Both the position numbers and the translations under genes were made by a program. DNA of 64,000 nucleotides from Pleodorina starrii (taxonomy: Eukaryota; Chlorophyta; Chlorophyceae; Chlamydomonadales; Volvocaceae): positions 2,516,001 to 2,580,000 of the forward strand of contig BRXU01000014.1 of assembly GCA_030267565.1 (NCBI GenBank), given 5' to 3'. Under the pieces are notes generated by a model. It did not search any database. It was not told where the DNA came from and saw nothing but the letters and a program-made list of their open reading frames with translations. How positions within the stretch are numbered: position 1 is the first letter of the stretch; every line of letters starts with the position of its first letter. Below are positions 50,301 to 62,500 of this stretch, in pieces.

Positions 50301-53300
50301 GTCCTGATTCTGGTCCTGCTGTTGTTGCTGCTGCTGCTGCTGGCCCCCGTCGCGGGTGATCAGGACTCCCTCCACCACCGTTCCGAAGGCCCCAGTGCCG
50401 CGCACCGCACCCTCGATGATCACCACGTCACGACCCAACACCATGTGCATGTTGATGGACTGGAGGGGAGGGCGGAGGGCAGCCAGGACGGGAAGAGGGC
50501 AGGCAGGAAGGGAAGAGGGCAGGCAAGACGGGTTGAGGGCGGAGGGCAGCCAGGACGGGAAGAGGGCGGAGGGCAGCCAGGACGGGAAGAGGGCGGAGGG
50601 CAGCCAGGACGGGAAGAGGGCGGAGGGCAGCCAGGACGGGAAGAGGGCGGAGGGCAGCCAGGACGGGACGAGGGCGAGGGCCAGGACGGGAAGAGGGCGG
50701 AGGGCAGCCAGGACGGGAAGAGGGCAGCCAGGACGGGCGGAGGGCGAGGGCAGCCGGGACGGGAAGAGGGCCAGGGCCAGGACGGGAAGAGGGCGGAGGG
50801 CAGCCAGGACGGGACGAGGGCGGAGGGCAGCCAGGACGGGTTGAGGGCGGAGGGCAGCCAGGACGGGAAGAGGGCGGAGGGCAGCCAGGACGGGAAGAGG
50901 GCGGAGGGCAGCCAGGACGGGAAGAGGGCGGAGGGCAGCCAGGACGGGACGAGGGCGAGGGCCAGGACGGGAAGAGGGCGGAGGGCAGCCAGGACGGGAA
51001 GAGGGCAGCCAGGACGGGCGGAGGGCGAGGGCAGCCGGGACGGGAAGAGGGCAGGCAGGACGGGTTGAGGGCGAGTGCAGCCAGGACGGGTTGAGGGCCA
51101 GGACAAGGGGCAGGACGGGAAGACGGTGGGGCGGGGGCGGGGTCCACTCGCGCGCAGCGCAGCGCACCTCATCGGGTGGGGTTGTGGGTGTGATCACCGC
51201 ATCCACCGCCTCCAGCAAGCGAGGCGCGTCGCCGCTGGCGGCCGTGCCGGCCGTCAAGGCGTCCGTGCTGGGGGCGGTGCTGGGGCTGTGGCCGGAGCCG
51301 GAGACGGAGCAGCAGCGGCCGCCGCCGCCGCCGCCGCCGCCGGCCTGCGACTCCCTCCTGCTGGCCAGACACGGTTGGACGCCGCCGTTGCCGCCCCCCT
51401 GCTGCTGCTGCTGTTGCTCGGAGGACGCCGGATCCAACGCGTCGACGGTGTTAACGGCGGCGGTGGCGGTGGGCTGGTCGAGGCTCCCGCCGAGGTGATT
51501 TGACACCAGGAGGGTATCGCTTGTGGCAATGCCCGCTGCTACCGCTGCTGCCGCTGCCGCTTCCGCCGCCGGCGGCAGATGTCCCTGCGGCCCCGGAGGG
51601 CCCGACCCGGCGTCGTCGGCGGATGCGGATGCAGGTGCGGGCTTCGGCCGCCAATTCGCCGGCGCTGCGCTGGTGGCGGCGGCGGGGAAGGTGGATGCGG
51701 CGGCGGCGCAGGTCGTCCTGCCCACAACGCGGCCTACTGCTGCTGCTGCTGCTGCTGCTGGTTCGTCGGGGAGGGCAGCAGCAGCAGTAGATTCTCCGGA
51801 GCTGCCACTGCTGCCCACATCCCGACCCAGCGCGTGTGACCCCGCGGGGGCCTCCTCCTCCTGCAGCAGCAGCAGCGAGCACACCGGTACCGGTACCGGC
51901 AGCGGCCTCCGGTTCTCCTCATCCGCCTCCGCCTCCGGCTCACCGCCGCTGGAGCTCTTGCCACCGCTGCTGGAGAGCTTGCCCCCCGCAAAGACACCGC
52001 GCGCCGCCGCTTTCAGAAGCCGCCGCTGACGACGCCGACGCCGACGCCTGATGACGACGACCAGAACGAGCGCCGCTGACGCCAGCACGACGGCCAGGCC
52101 AGCCAGGCCCCCTGTGCGGAGTGATGCGGTGTAAGGAGGTGGGGCTGGGCGGCGCGGGGTGTGAAGCGGAAGGCGGGCCCGTGGGCCGTCACGTTACCGC
52201 AGCGGTGCAGGTAGGCGTGTGGCTGTACGGCGCTTGCATGGCAAGACAAGAACAGGTGCGGACGCATGCATGCATGCAGCGGGTGCGGAGGAGGAGGAGG
52301 CGGCTGGCAGAGCCGCTTCCACGGCCCTGCGGCGGCACGTTACACGCCTGTGCGGTCGCGGCGGCCGCATCCGCATTGACTACCGGTAACATGGTTGCTT
52401 ATATACCGGATGCGACCTGCCTGCTAGGGCGCCGGGAAGGACGGCGTGACTGTGTGATGATGATGACCGTGGTGGTGGTGGCGGTGAGGAGGACGGCAAG
52501 GGGCGCTGATATGTGTTGGGCGCCGCCGGCTGCTGCAGCGGCGGCTTCGACGGCGGCGGCTTCGAAGGCGGCGGCGGCGGCTGCAGCGGCGGCTGCTGCA
52601 GCGGCGGCTTCGACGGGAGGGGCGTCCCCGTATCAAAAGTGTCCGCAGCCCCCAGCCCCCAGCCCGCCATCGCTTCCTGCCAGCCAGCCACGGGTGGGGC
52701 GAGGTGGGTTAAAACATCTGATACAGATGTATGGAAACCGCGGGCAGTGCAACGGCGGAGGCGACGCTCACGGACGGACCCCGGGCCGAGGCGAGGTGGG
52801 TGGCCCGGGGGTGAGACGGGTGGCCGCGCCCGGCTGCGCGGCGTTTGGGCGGGCCCGACGCCCGAGTGCCATTCTTTTTCCAGCAACCAGCAGAGTACCA
52901 GTCTGTGGCTGGCAACGTGACAACGTGACAGGCCACGGCTCCCGCACAACTGGAGACCCACGTACATAATAAAAAAACAAATAATAATAATAATATAATT
53001 TAATAAAAATAATAATGTAAATAATGTAAATATAAATAATAATAATAATATAATATATAATTGGAGACCCACGCACCACGCGTACCTTGAAGCAGGTGCT
53101 GTTCAGCAAGCAAGCCTGGGTAAGGGCGCTACGACAGACGATCGTACAGTTCAAGTACCGTACAAAGCCGCTGACCACGGCTGTCCCGGCGCTGCTTGCG
53201 GCCATAGCCACCAGTCCAAAGTCAATCAGCCGCCTCGCGTCGGGCCAGCACTGCTGCTGGCCCCAGGCCGCAGCGGCCGCCCCCGACGCGCACCAACCGT

Positions 53301-56300
53301 CCTCCCAACGGCCAACGTACTGCGTCAAGTTGCCGTACTCTGCACAACACCGCCGTTGGGGGCGCGCATCATCGGGCCGACCGCGAAAGGGTAAAGGAGC
53401 AACAGGTGAGTGGGGCAACAGGTGAGTCGGTCAGTCAGTTTCTGTTCGTGTGTGGTTTGAGCGGTGAGGTATTGCGTGGTTGTGTCGCACTTGGTAGGGC
53501 GGAACAAACGGACCAAAGGTCAGGGAGTGGGTATGTGTGTGCGTGTGTGTGTGTGTGGCCCTCTGGCTGCGCGTTCCAAATTAAGTGCACCATGCAGCAA
53601 CTTGGGGTTTGCTACCCACGTGGGTTGGGGTGAGCTGCGGTGCGGAGCGTGCATCCATCGATCCGTGCTGCTGGGCTGGGGCTTTTTCAACTTCCTTCCT
53701 TCCTTCCAGGTCCAATACAGTCCCATACTACCCAAAGCGTCCCATAGCTCCGCGCCATTTACCGTTGGGTACGGACTCTGGTCGCTCCTGCAGCGGCCCC
53801 GACCTGAGGTACAGGCTAGCGGGCACGCAGCCGTCCATGTACAGCATCACATCGGTGTACACCTGCAGCGTCTTGGAGCTGGGGTCCATGAGGTCTGGTG
53901 GGGGGGCGGGGGTATAAAGAGAAATCCGCAGCGGAGGGGGCGGGGGGCGGGGAGGCAAGTGGGTGGGGGGGGGACGGGGGCCAGGTGGGGGAAGAGGGAA
54001 ACCTGGGGCGGGCCATCAGAAGGCGATCCAATGCTCGGAGAGGCAGGGAAGGCGAGGGCGGGGAAGGCAAGCAGTCGGCGGGGGCGAGGGCGGGGGCAAG
54101 GGACGGGGGCGTGGCGCGTGAAGGGGAGGGGGAGATGCGTGGACGTGTTGGATGGGACCACCTCGGGGCACACAAAGGCCGGCGGGTCGGTGGGCCGGTG
54201 ACTGGGTCGGTGGAGAACGACGGCCTCCCGCTTTCCCGTCTCGCTCCTTCATGCTCATGTGCTCATTCCGCTCCCGGCTCCCCTAATGGCTCACCTATGC
54301 CGCCCGCGGTGGTGAACTTGGGTCCCCGGACCCGGGTCAGCGAGATGTTGCTGATGCCGAAGCTCAGACCAGGGTTTACCAGGATCCGCCGCTTCAGCCA
54401 CGACTGCGCCCCACCCGTCGGGCAACCGCACCAGGGCAGCGCACGAGGGGAAGAGGGACAAGGAGGGACATAGAGGGACAACCCGAATAAGCAGGCAGGA
54501 AGGCAGGCAGGCTGGCTCGGACCAGAAAGCTCAGTGCCAGTCGCGCCCTCGGGCACAGGGGACGGCATGAGGCCGGCACATACACATCCATGCGTGTTCC
54601 CGGAGAGTGCTTCACCACCTAGGGCTAGGGCTAGGTAGGGCTAGGGCTAGGTAGGGCAAGGTAGGGTTAGGGCTAGGTAGGGCTAGGTAGGGTTAGGGCT
54701 AGGTAGGCTAGGTAGGGCAAGGTAGGGTTAGGTAGGGCTAGGGCTAGGGCTAGGTAGGGCTAGGGCTAGGTAGGGCAAGGTAGGGTTAGGTAGGGCTAGG
54801 GCTAGGGCTAGGTAGGGCTAGGGCTAGGTAGGGCTAGGTAGGCTTAGGTAGGGCTAGGGCTAGGGCTAGGTAGGGCTAGGTAGGCTTAGGTAGGGCTAGG
54901 GCTAGGGCTAGGGCTAGGGCTAGGGGTAGGGCTAGGGCTAGGGCTAGGTAGGGCTAGGGCTAGGTAGGGCTAGGTAGGGCTAGGTAGGCTTAGGTAGGGC
55001 TAGGGCTAGGGCTAGGTAGGGCTAGGGCTAGGTAGGGCTAGGTAGGCTTAGGTAGGGCTAGGGCTAGGGCTAGGGCTAGGGCTAGGGCTAGGGCTAGGGC
55101 TAGGGCTAGGGCTAGGGCTAGGGCTAGGGCTAGGGCTAGGTAGGCTAGGTAGGGCTGCAGACTCTCTCCCGAGCACCCGGGGAGCAGCGGATGGACCTCA
55201 GCAGCACGGAAGGAAGGACGGATGCGGCAGCAGCAACAGCAGCAGCAGCGCTCTCGCAACAGGCCGTGCTGGAATGTGGGCGGCAAATGGGGCCGCACCA
55301 GCCCCGTCTCTCCAGCTCCCAACAACGCTGCCCTCCGTCGAGAGGCGACGAGCCGCAGCCAGCGGGGGTGCGGGGACCGTGCCTCGCTGCGTTGTGCGTT
55401 GTGAGGGCTGTGCTCATCCGCTGCTCGTCCGCTGCTCGTCCGCTGCCGCCACCGGCAGCTCCCTGCCGCTGCTCGTCCGCTGCTCGTCCGCTGCCGCCAC
55501 CGGCAGCTCCCTGCCGCTGCCTGCTACGACCTACCACCTGCACCGGCTGCTACTGCTGCTGCTGCTGTGGCGGCCTGTTGGGCCCGACGTTGCCTGCGTC
55601 ACGCCTCCTGCTGCAGCCGCCGCTGATTTGGCAAGCATGCGGCTGACGCCTTTCCCCTCCCGTCCATCCATCCGACCATCGCCCCAACACTCGCGGCAAG
55701 CAAGCAACACAGCAGCCCTTGCGGTGTCAGGAGCCCGCACCCCCAGGAGTCGCCCTCCGCTCCGCCACAGTCCTTTCCTAGGCCGTGCCGTAGCGGGGTG
55801 CCGTACCATATCAAGCAGTACATCGAGAGAGGCGCCAATCAGATCGATGGAGCGGTTGACCTGGATGGGCCGAGGGTACTTGTCCCATGCGGCCTGAGTG
55901 AAAGTAATGCTCTGCGGGCAGGCGGGCGGGCGGGCGGCGGCACAATCGGGTGAGGAAGGCACCACCACCACCACCATCACCACCACCGGGGGGGCGGTGC
56001 TTCCAAGGCGATCCTCATCACGGCCGAATGCGGCCGCGGGTGGCGATCTCTGGCAACCCGCCTTAGGCCCTGGATGCCCAACCCCGTCATGCCAGCTTAT
56101 ACCCTCTGAGAGGCCGTGACTCCTCCTGCCAACGAAGCCCCTCCAGGCTTCGGCCCTGTCTAGGGGGGCCCTTCGGCCTGCGTGGGACCCGGTGCATAAC
56201 TCGAGCAGCCGGACAGCTCGGTCCTGTACCAGACCCCAAACCCGGCCTTGCAATGAGCACCCGTGACAGCTGAGTGCGAGGGCACGGGTTAGCGTCTCGT

Positions 56301-56665
56301 GCTGAGGCAGCGTGCTGCCCTAAATGAAATTATCGTGCGTATGTCGTGACGTATGTTGACACGGATGCAACACAGACACTTTGCTAGCTGAAGGGTGTGG
56401 CCTTTCGGGCTTCCACACACGGCCATGGTTACGATACACCTATGTCTGCGCCCCTTAGTCAACCCAGGACCGAAAGATGTAAACGGCAAAATCATACCTT
56501 CATGATGAACACCCGGTCCACACTTTCGTTCGCCAAGGCCGACAGCAGTTCGCTCTCGTCCTGGACGTATACTTTCTGAGCTGGGCATGTGCTGGATTGG
56601 TATAGCAATTGAAAGACAACCAGCAATAGCCAAGGACGGGTGCTAGTGCGGCGAAAAGCCTCCAT
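44309..56665 (-). CDS. Receptor-like TKL kinase with beta-helix-like ectodomain (possible frameshifts in kinase domain)
   Basis: Exons (minus): 56665-56498, 55911-55807, 54403-54295, 53894-53763, 53339-53086, 52676 to about 52440 (3' limit unresolved), 52111-51168, 50459-50146, 49842-49689, 49235-49134, 48674-48575, 46095-45977, 45647-45589 and 45230-44309; about 1240 residues. Exon 1 encodes a signal peptide ([20 protein letters not shown]). Exons 1-5 form an ectodomain with beta-helix-like strands ([51 protein letters not shown]) and N-glycosylation sites. A Pro-rich stalk precedes the helix [14 protein letters not shown] and a run of Arg. Kinase: [93 protein letters not shown]; then a Gln/Pro tail. 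Exon 9 has two apparent compensating frameshifts, so the allele may be broken or misassembled. The stalk/TM exon junction is unproven. Ligand unknown. Confidence 0.78.
46246..48444. repeat. 12-bp minisatellite, 2.2 kb, with higher-order repeats (receptor-kinase intron 11)
   Basis: Unit AGGCCGACCCGT, alternating with ...CAT, TGACC and GAAGG variants. Larger blocks recur: the same series of variant units starts at about 47041, 47511 and 47896. Because 12 is a multiple of 3 the array is open in most frames (Gly-Arg-Pro-Thr/Met repeats), which is an artefact. It lies within the intron between exons 48674-48575 and 46095-45977. Confidence 0.97.
48450..48509. repeat. Interstitial telomere-like tract (TTTTAGGG type)
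   Basis: Repeats of TTAGGGTTTTAGGG with degenerate units run from 48450 to 48509, immediately beside the 12-bp minisatellite and inside the same intron. TTTTAGGG is the Chlamydomonas-type telomere repeat. Confidence 0.8.
50470..51126. repeat. Minisatellite (about 27-bp unit) in receptor-kinase intron 7
   Basis: Unit approximately GGGCGGAGGGCAGCCAGGACGGGAAGA with deletion variants, about 25 copies. It fills the intron 50460-51167, which is 708 bp and has no stop codon in the frame of the flanking exons. Confidence 0.93.
52951..53073. repeat. AT-only island flanked by 12-bp direct repeats (receptor-kinase intron 5)
   Basis: TGGAGACCCACG at 52951-52962 and again at 53062-53073 bracket 99 bp that are almost entirely A and T (TAATAATAA-like). 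In this GC-rich locus it looks like an insertion with a target duplication, or a duplicated fill-in. Confidence 0.85.
54619..55156. repeat. (GGGCTA)n array with GGTAGG variants, 538 bp, receptor-kinase intron 2
   Basis: Hexamer CTAGGG interleaved with CTAGGTAGGG; the last 100 bp are uninterrupted GGGCTA. A telomere-like hexamer but not the algal telomere octamer. Confidence 0.95.
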
Positions 56666-57352
56666 CACGGCAAAGAAGCCGGAGCGGGCGTATCAGGTAT
56701 CCATTTTCATACGAAAGTCGAGATATAATAACAGATCAAGCAAAGCAAGGGATGGAGGCGGATGCGCGGACACCGTGGGGCGGTGGGGGGTAGCTATCAC
56801 AGTTACAACTTGTATTGCAGCGCGTAGTCCGGACTCAGAGGTCGCAGGGTTCAAGAAACCGTCACGAGGTCAATGACGTTTATTAGCCTGTTTACAGGTA
56901 CAGTGCGGCTCGCTATGTCCTCCGAAGATGTGACCACCTGACCAACCAGGACCAACGACCACAACCGCAACAAGTACGACGCCAGTTCGATAAAGCACAG
57001 AGCATGCAACACCATACAGATGCGTCATCTCCATTCAGTCTTGCTTTTCGTCACCGATTGCGGCGTAGTGCAGCCCTGACCATTGGCGTGACGATACCAA
57101 GTTTCCGTCGCAAATTGGACAGCCAGGCGACGTGCAGTGAACACTAGACGGCGCCTCGACACGTCCGGTGCCAAATCCCTGCTTGGCAGCGTTGTGTCGC
57201 ATTTGCGCGTTATACAACGGTCCAGTGGTGGAGCTGCGTCCCCTGCACCGGGTCAAATTACCACAAACGCAGCAGCATCGATTTGACAACCCTCTGAGAG
57301 CCCCACCCTTGCGAGGGTCTAAGCTCTGTGTGGTCATCCAGCTGTAACCCAG
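56666..57352. promoter_or_regulatory. Divergent intergenic region between receptor kinase and radical SAM gene
   Basis: The two start codons lie 687 bp apart and face away from each other, so both promoters and 5' leaders must lie here. No TATA element could be assigned. Confidence 0.5.
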
Positions 57353-59507
57353 ATGGCAGCATGGATGCCAGCCAGTGCGGCGTGGGTTGTGCCTCCGGCC
57401 GGCGCGGCGTGCCCCTCCGCTCGGCGCAGCGTCTGCATCAGCGCGGCATCAGCGCCGCCGCCGCACCTTAGGGGTTCTTCCACGAACCCCGACCCAAATG
57501 GCGCGAGCTTCGCGCTTGCGCTGCCGCGGACTTGCAGCGGCAGCAGCAGCAGCCATGCGACGCTCCGGACACTCGGGGCGGAGGGGGGGCTGCGCTTGCG
57601 GAGGCGGGTGCTGACATCAGCGACAGCAGCGGCCGCGGCCGCGGAGAGCGCCGCAGCAGGATCCACACCCGTTGCGGCTGGAACGGAATCGGGGCATCGA
57701 GATCTGGATCTGGATCTGGGCTCCCGGCCGCTCAGTGACGCCCTGCTGGCTCGGCTGCAGGCGCTGCCGGCGGCGGGGGGCGCCGATTCGCACATTTACG
57801 GCATTCCCCGCAGCGAGTGGCTCCAATTGCAGGTTCGTGTGAGGTTAGCCTAGCGGGCGAGCGGGCGGGTAGGCGAGCGGGCGGTAATTAGGAAGAATGC
57901 CTCAGCTGTGAAACGGGGACGGGCAGGTGGGCGGGTGCTTGATGCGCGACGATGCCCCGCGGGAACGACACCTCCATCCCTCGCCTGTCCCCGCCTGCCC
58001 CCTCCGCCTGCCCCTCTGTCCCCGCCTGCCCCCCCCCCCCCGCCTGCCCCCAGGGCCCCAGCCGCTACTTAGGCAATGAGGTGGGCGCAGTGCACAAGCC
58101 CTGGGACTCGGCCCAAGTGCGCTTCTGCCTCACCTACCCGGAGATCTACGAAGTCGGTGAGCACCGCCTGCCCGTGTACCTCTCTCTCCGCCGCGTTGCG
58201 CATACCCCCTCGAACAGCAGCAGCAGCCTCAGGGGGCCGTCGGTGGAAAAAGTCGAGGAAGGAATCGTTCTTTGGCTGACTCGGCTACCGCTTCACGGCC
58301 CTCAAGGTCTCCACCACCACCCCACCACCCCACCCCCGGGCTGTCTCATTGCACCCCTCCCGTGCACCCACCCACCCACCCACGTGTGCACAGGCGCATC
58401 CAATCTGGGCCACATCATCCTCTACACCGTCCTCAACGACGCGCCCGGCCTGCTGTGCGACCGCTCCTACTTCCCCGCGCCCGACATGGCGGCGCTCCTG
58501 GCCCGCCACCACAAACCGCTGTTTGCTGTGGAGTCCCGCCGGTGAGCGCTGATCCTCGCTGATGGGCCGTTGTCGCGATTTGCTGATCCGCTTCCGCCGC
58601 AGATATGCCGTGCTGTGCTGGCTGGATGGATGGATGGATGGCTGGTGCTTTAATTACGGTAATCAAACAAACACGGGAATAAACGTCCTGGCTTCGAGCC
58701 CTTCTTCGGCCTCAGCTGTCTCGGGCAACGAGGCCGGTAACTCCGATGCTGATTCGGCCCTTTGGCCTCGTCGTCCTGCATGACTTTGCGGCGCCAGTGC
58801 TAATCGTGTAAAGCACGAGCATCTCCTCCCCTCCCCCCCGGCTGGATCCGTCTTATCCGTCTGTGCCCTGTCCTGTCCGTCTCTGCCCCATTCTGTCTGG
58901 CCCCGCCCCAATGTGACCGCACGCGCAGTTCCCTGGCGGCTTTCCACGTGCTGGGTTTCAGCCTGGCGTACGAATTAGGCGGTACGAATGTACTGCAGAT
59001 GCTGCGCCAGTCGGGGATACCCGTCAGCTGGCAGGTAGGCCATGCAGGCTAGGCCCACACACGAAGAGCCGGGGGCGGAAGAGTTAGTTGTACGGCATAC
59101 ATGCATGCCTGCATGCACGTGTGTGTATGTGTATGTATGTGCGGGCGGGCAGCATCGATCAACATCATACATTCGTACATCCGTACATCCGTAAACATTT
59201 CATTTTCCTCATGTAGGAGCGCTCCGAGCCCGAGGGACGCCCCTGGGACCCCGCCTCGGGTAGCTGGCCGCTGGTGTTCGCGGGCGGCCCCACCGCCACA
59301 TCTAATCCGGAGCCCTTCGCCGACTTCTTTGACTTCTTCGCGCTCGGTGGGTGGGTGGGTGGCCGGAGTGGTGCTGGAGTGGGATGGGTGGGTGGCTCAT
59401 TCGGGGGTGAATGGCGGATGAACGTCCGGGCGGCGGGTTGGGCGGCGAATACGTGGTGGTGCTCAAGCGACCCACGGGTCAAAGCCATGTAGGTTAGGGA
59501 AGTTTGC

Positions 59508-59562
<55 letters not shown>

Positions 59563-62500
59563 GTGTCTGTCTGCCACTATCTGTCTGATGGCAGCCGCGC
59601 GCCCCTGTTGGCTTCCTTCCTCCCCCCTCTCCCCCCTCTGCTGGTGGGTGGGTTCCCTCCCGGTGGTGCTGGTGGTACTGCAGGTGACGGGGAGGAGGTG
59701 CTGGTGGAGATCGGCAACTGCCTCAAGGTGCCGTACCGTATGTACCGTATGTACCGTATGTACCGTATGTGCCGTATGTACCCGCGACACGCATGGATGT
59801 GCTGCGTTGGGGTTTTATATCTTTTATACATATATTGTGGGATGTGGGAGCTGATGGGGGCGGTGGCTGCTGGTGGCTGTTGCCGCTGGGGTGGGCGGCG
59901 GGGTGGGTCCGTACGACACACACATCGCCCAGCATACGCGCCATCCGTTCACTGGCAAGCACACAACGCAATGCAATGCAACCACAACGCCGCTCCTGCC
60001 CCCCACTCCCCTCCTGCGCCTGCTCCCCACTCCCCTCCTGCTCCTGCTCTTCCCTTCTCGCCTCAGGCCTGTGCAGCGGAGGGTCTCGACCGGCGGTCCA
60101 CGCTGTTGCGACTGGCTGTCAGTGTGGAGGGGGTGTACGTGCCGCAGTTCTACGAGGCGCCCGAGGTGTGTGCCCCCTGGGGTTGGTGGTGGTCTTCATG
60201 ACCTGCTTCTTTCGGCTCCGCGCGCCGCGCCACCACCACCACCACCTGGGTCGCCGCTTGAATATCTCCTCCGCTCCTCCTCTCCTCCTCCTCCGCTCCC
60301 AGCTGTCCGTCTGTCTGTCTGTCCGTGTGGTCGCACGCAGGGCTTCGGCGGGTCGGTGGTTCCGGTGGTGGAGGGGGTGCCGTCCCGCATCAAGCGCCGC
60401 ACCTGCCAGCCAGACCCCTTCCAACAGGTGCGGGGTGCGGTGCGGGGTGAGGTGGGGCGGGGTGGGGCGGGTGAGACAGACCGAAGCCTTGAGGTGCTCA
60501 TCGGCTTCTTCCCGTGTGACGGACCCCCTGTTGAGTAGGCGAGTCCGAAAGAGAGGGAGGGAGAGGGAGGGGGGCCCAGCACCTCGTGCTTTTGTTTTGC
60601 ACCCCCGCACTCCCTCCACGCGCTTAGAGGCGGGTCCTCAGTACCGGTGGTAGCATCACGGTGGCTTCCCCTTCATCACATCTCCAACACCCCTACCTCC
60701 CCCTAACTGAATCTGGATCTGGGCCTGGTTCGCTCGCAGATCGGCCTCGTGCCGTACGTTGAGACCGTACACGATCGGATGACGGTGGAGATCCGGCGGG
60801 GCTGCACCCGCGGATGCAGGTGGGGGGGGGTGTGCCTGTGTGTATGTGTGTGCCTGTGTGTGTGCATGTGCCTGTGTGTGCCTGTGTATGTGTATGCCTG
60901 TGTGTGTGCATGTGCCTGTGTGTGCCTGTGTGTGTGTATGCCTGTGTGTGTGCATGTGCCTGTGTGTGCCTGTGCCTGTGTGTGTGCGTGTGTGTGTGCG
61001 TGTGTGTGTGCGTGTGTGTGTGTGTCTTGCAGGACGTGTCTTAGGGTTTGGCACACTAAAAGGGGTTTGGCGCTCCATCGCCCAAGCCGCCGCTTCCCCC
61101 CCCCCCCGCCCGCAGGTTCTGTCAGCCCGGCATGCTCACTCGCCCGGCTCGGGACGTGGACCCGGAGCGGGTGGTGGAGGCGGTGTCGGATGGACTGCGG
61201 AAGACAGGGTGGGGTAGGGTGGGGGGGGGGTGGGATCTGGGAGGGGGAGGGTGAGGGCGAGGGGGTATAGCTTTGGGGAACGGGGCAGAGTGTCTCAACC
61301 CCTCCACACCCCTCCCCTCCCCCCCCATCACTCCCCCCTCATGTAGCTACAAGGAGTTCAGTCTGCTCAGTCTGTCCTGCTCCGACTACCTGGCCCTGCC
61401 GGCGGTGGGGCTGGCCATCAAGAACCGAATGCAGGTATGGCTGTGTGTGGCTGTGTGGCTGTGTGGCTGTATGCACACATGTCGGTGTGTGTGGGGCTGT
61501 AGAGTCTCCTGGCTGCTCCCCGCGACCCAACCATCCACGTGCATGTATGCTCCGCACAAACGGTACATGCGGCTGTCGGCGCGGTCCGCTGCTGCAGGAG
61601 GAGGGTGTGGTGTTGTCGCTGCCCTCCCAGAGGGTGGATCGATTCGATGAAAACATCGCCGACATCATTGGCAGCGGACAGGTAGGGGGAGGGGTGGGGG
61701 CAGGTGTAGGGGGAGGGGCAGGTGTAGGGGGAGGGGTGGGTGCGGACACGATGGGTGGATGGATGGGTGGGTGGATGGGCGGCTGCGATTGGGCGGGTGG
61801 GAGGGCGGGTGTGTGGGCGTGTGTATGTGTGTACAGGCTTTTAGTCCAGCTCGTTAGCCAGACGGGCGAGTGAGGAACCGGGATGAGTGGATGGGTGTAT
61901 GCGTGAGTAAGGGTGTGCAGCGCCGAGCCTGGTCTGGTCTGGTCAGGTCAGGTCTGTTCTGCTGATATGAGCAGTCTTCAGGACTTCATCCGCAGCCTCA
62001 CTCGCCCGCCCGCGCCTCTCTCTTTCAACGCGCCTCGCTCCCTGCTTCAACATCCCCCCTCACCATGCCACCCTGTCACCACCCCACCCCCCACCCCTTC
62101 ACCCCCCCTCACCCTGCCCCTCACCACCACCCCACCACCCCAGGGTCGCAAGAGCGGTCTCACGTTCGCCCCCGAGGCGGGCACTCAGCGGCTGAGAGAC
62201 ATCATCAATAAGGCAGGAGGGCGGGGGAGGGCAGGAGGGCGGGGGAGGGCAGGAGGGCGGGGGAGGGCAGGAGGGCGGGGGAGGGCAGGAGGGCGGGGGA
62301 GGGCAGGAGGGCGGGGGAGGGCAGGAGGGCGGGGGAGGGCAGGAGGGCGGGGGAGGGCAGGAGGGCGGGGGAGGGCAGGAGGGCGGGGGAGGGCAGGAGG
62401 GCGGGGGAGGGCAGGAGGGCGGGGGAGGGCAGGAGGGCGGGGGAGGGCAGGAGGGCGGGGGAGGGCAGGAGGGCGGGGGAGGGCAGGAGGGCGGGGGAGG

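Noticed and set aside
50470..51126. Tandem repeats considered as a CRISPR array
   Set aside because: Units are contiguous with no unique spacers, and the genome is eukaryotic. The same applies to the arrays at 46246 and 62213.
57035..57337. 100-codon minus-strand ORF with several Cys in the divergent promoter region
   Set aside because: No zinc-finger spacing that matches a known family, and it lies in the 5' region shared by two well-supported genes.
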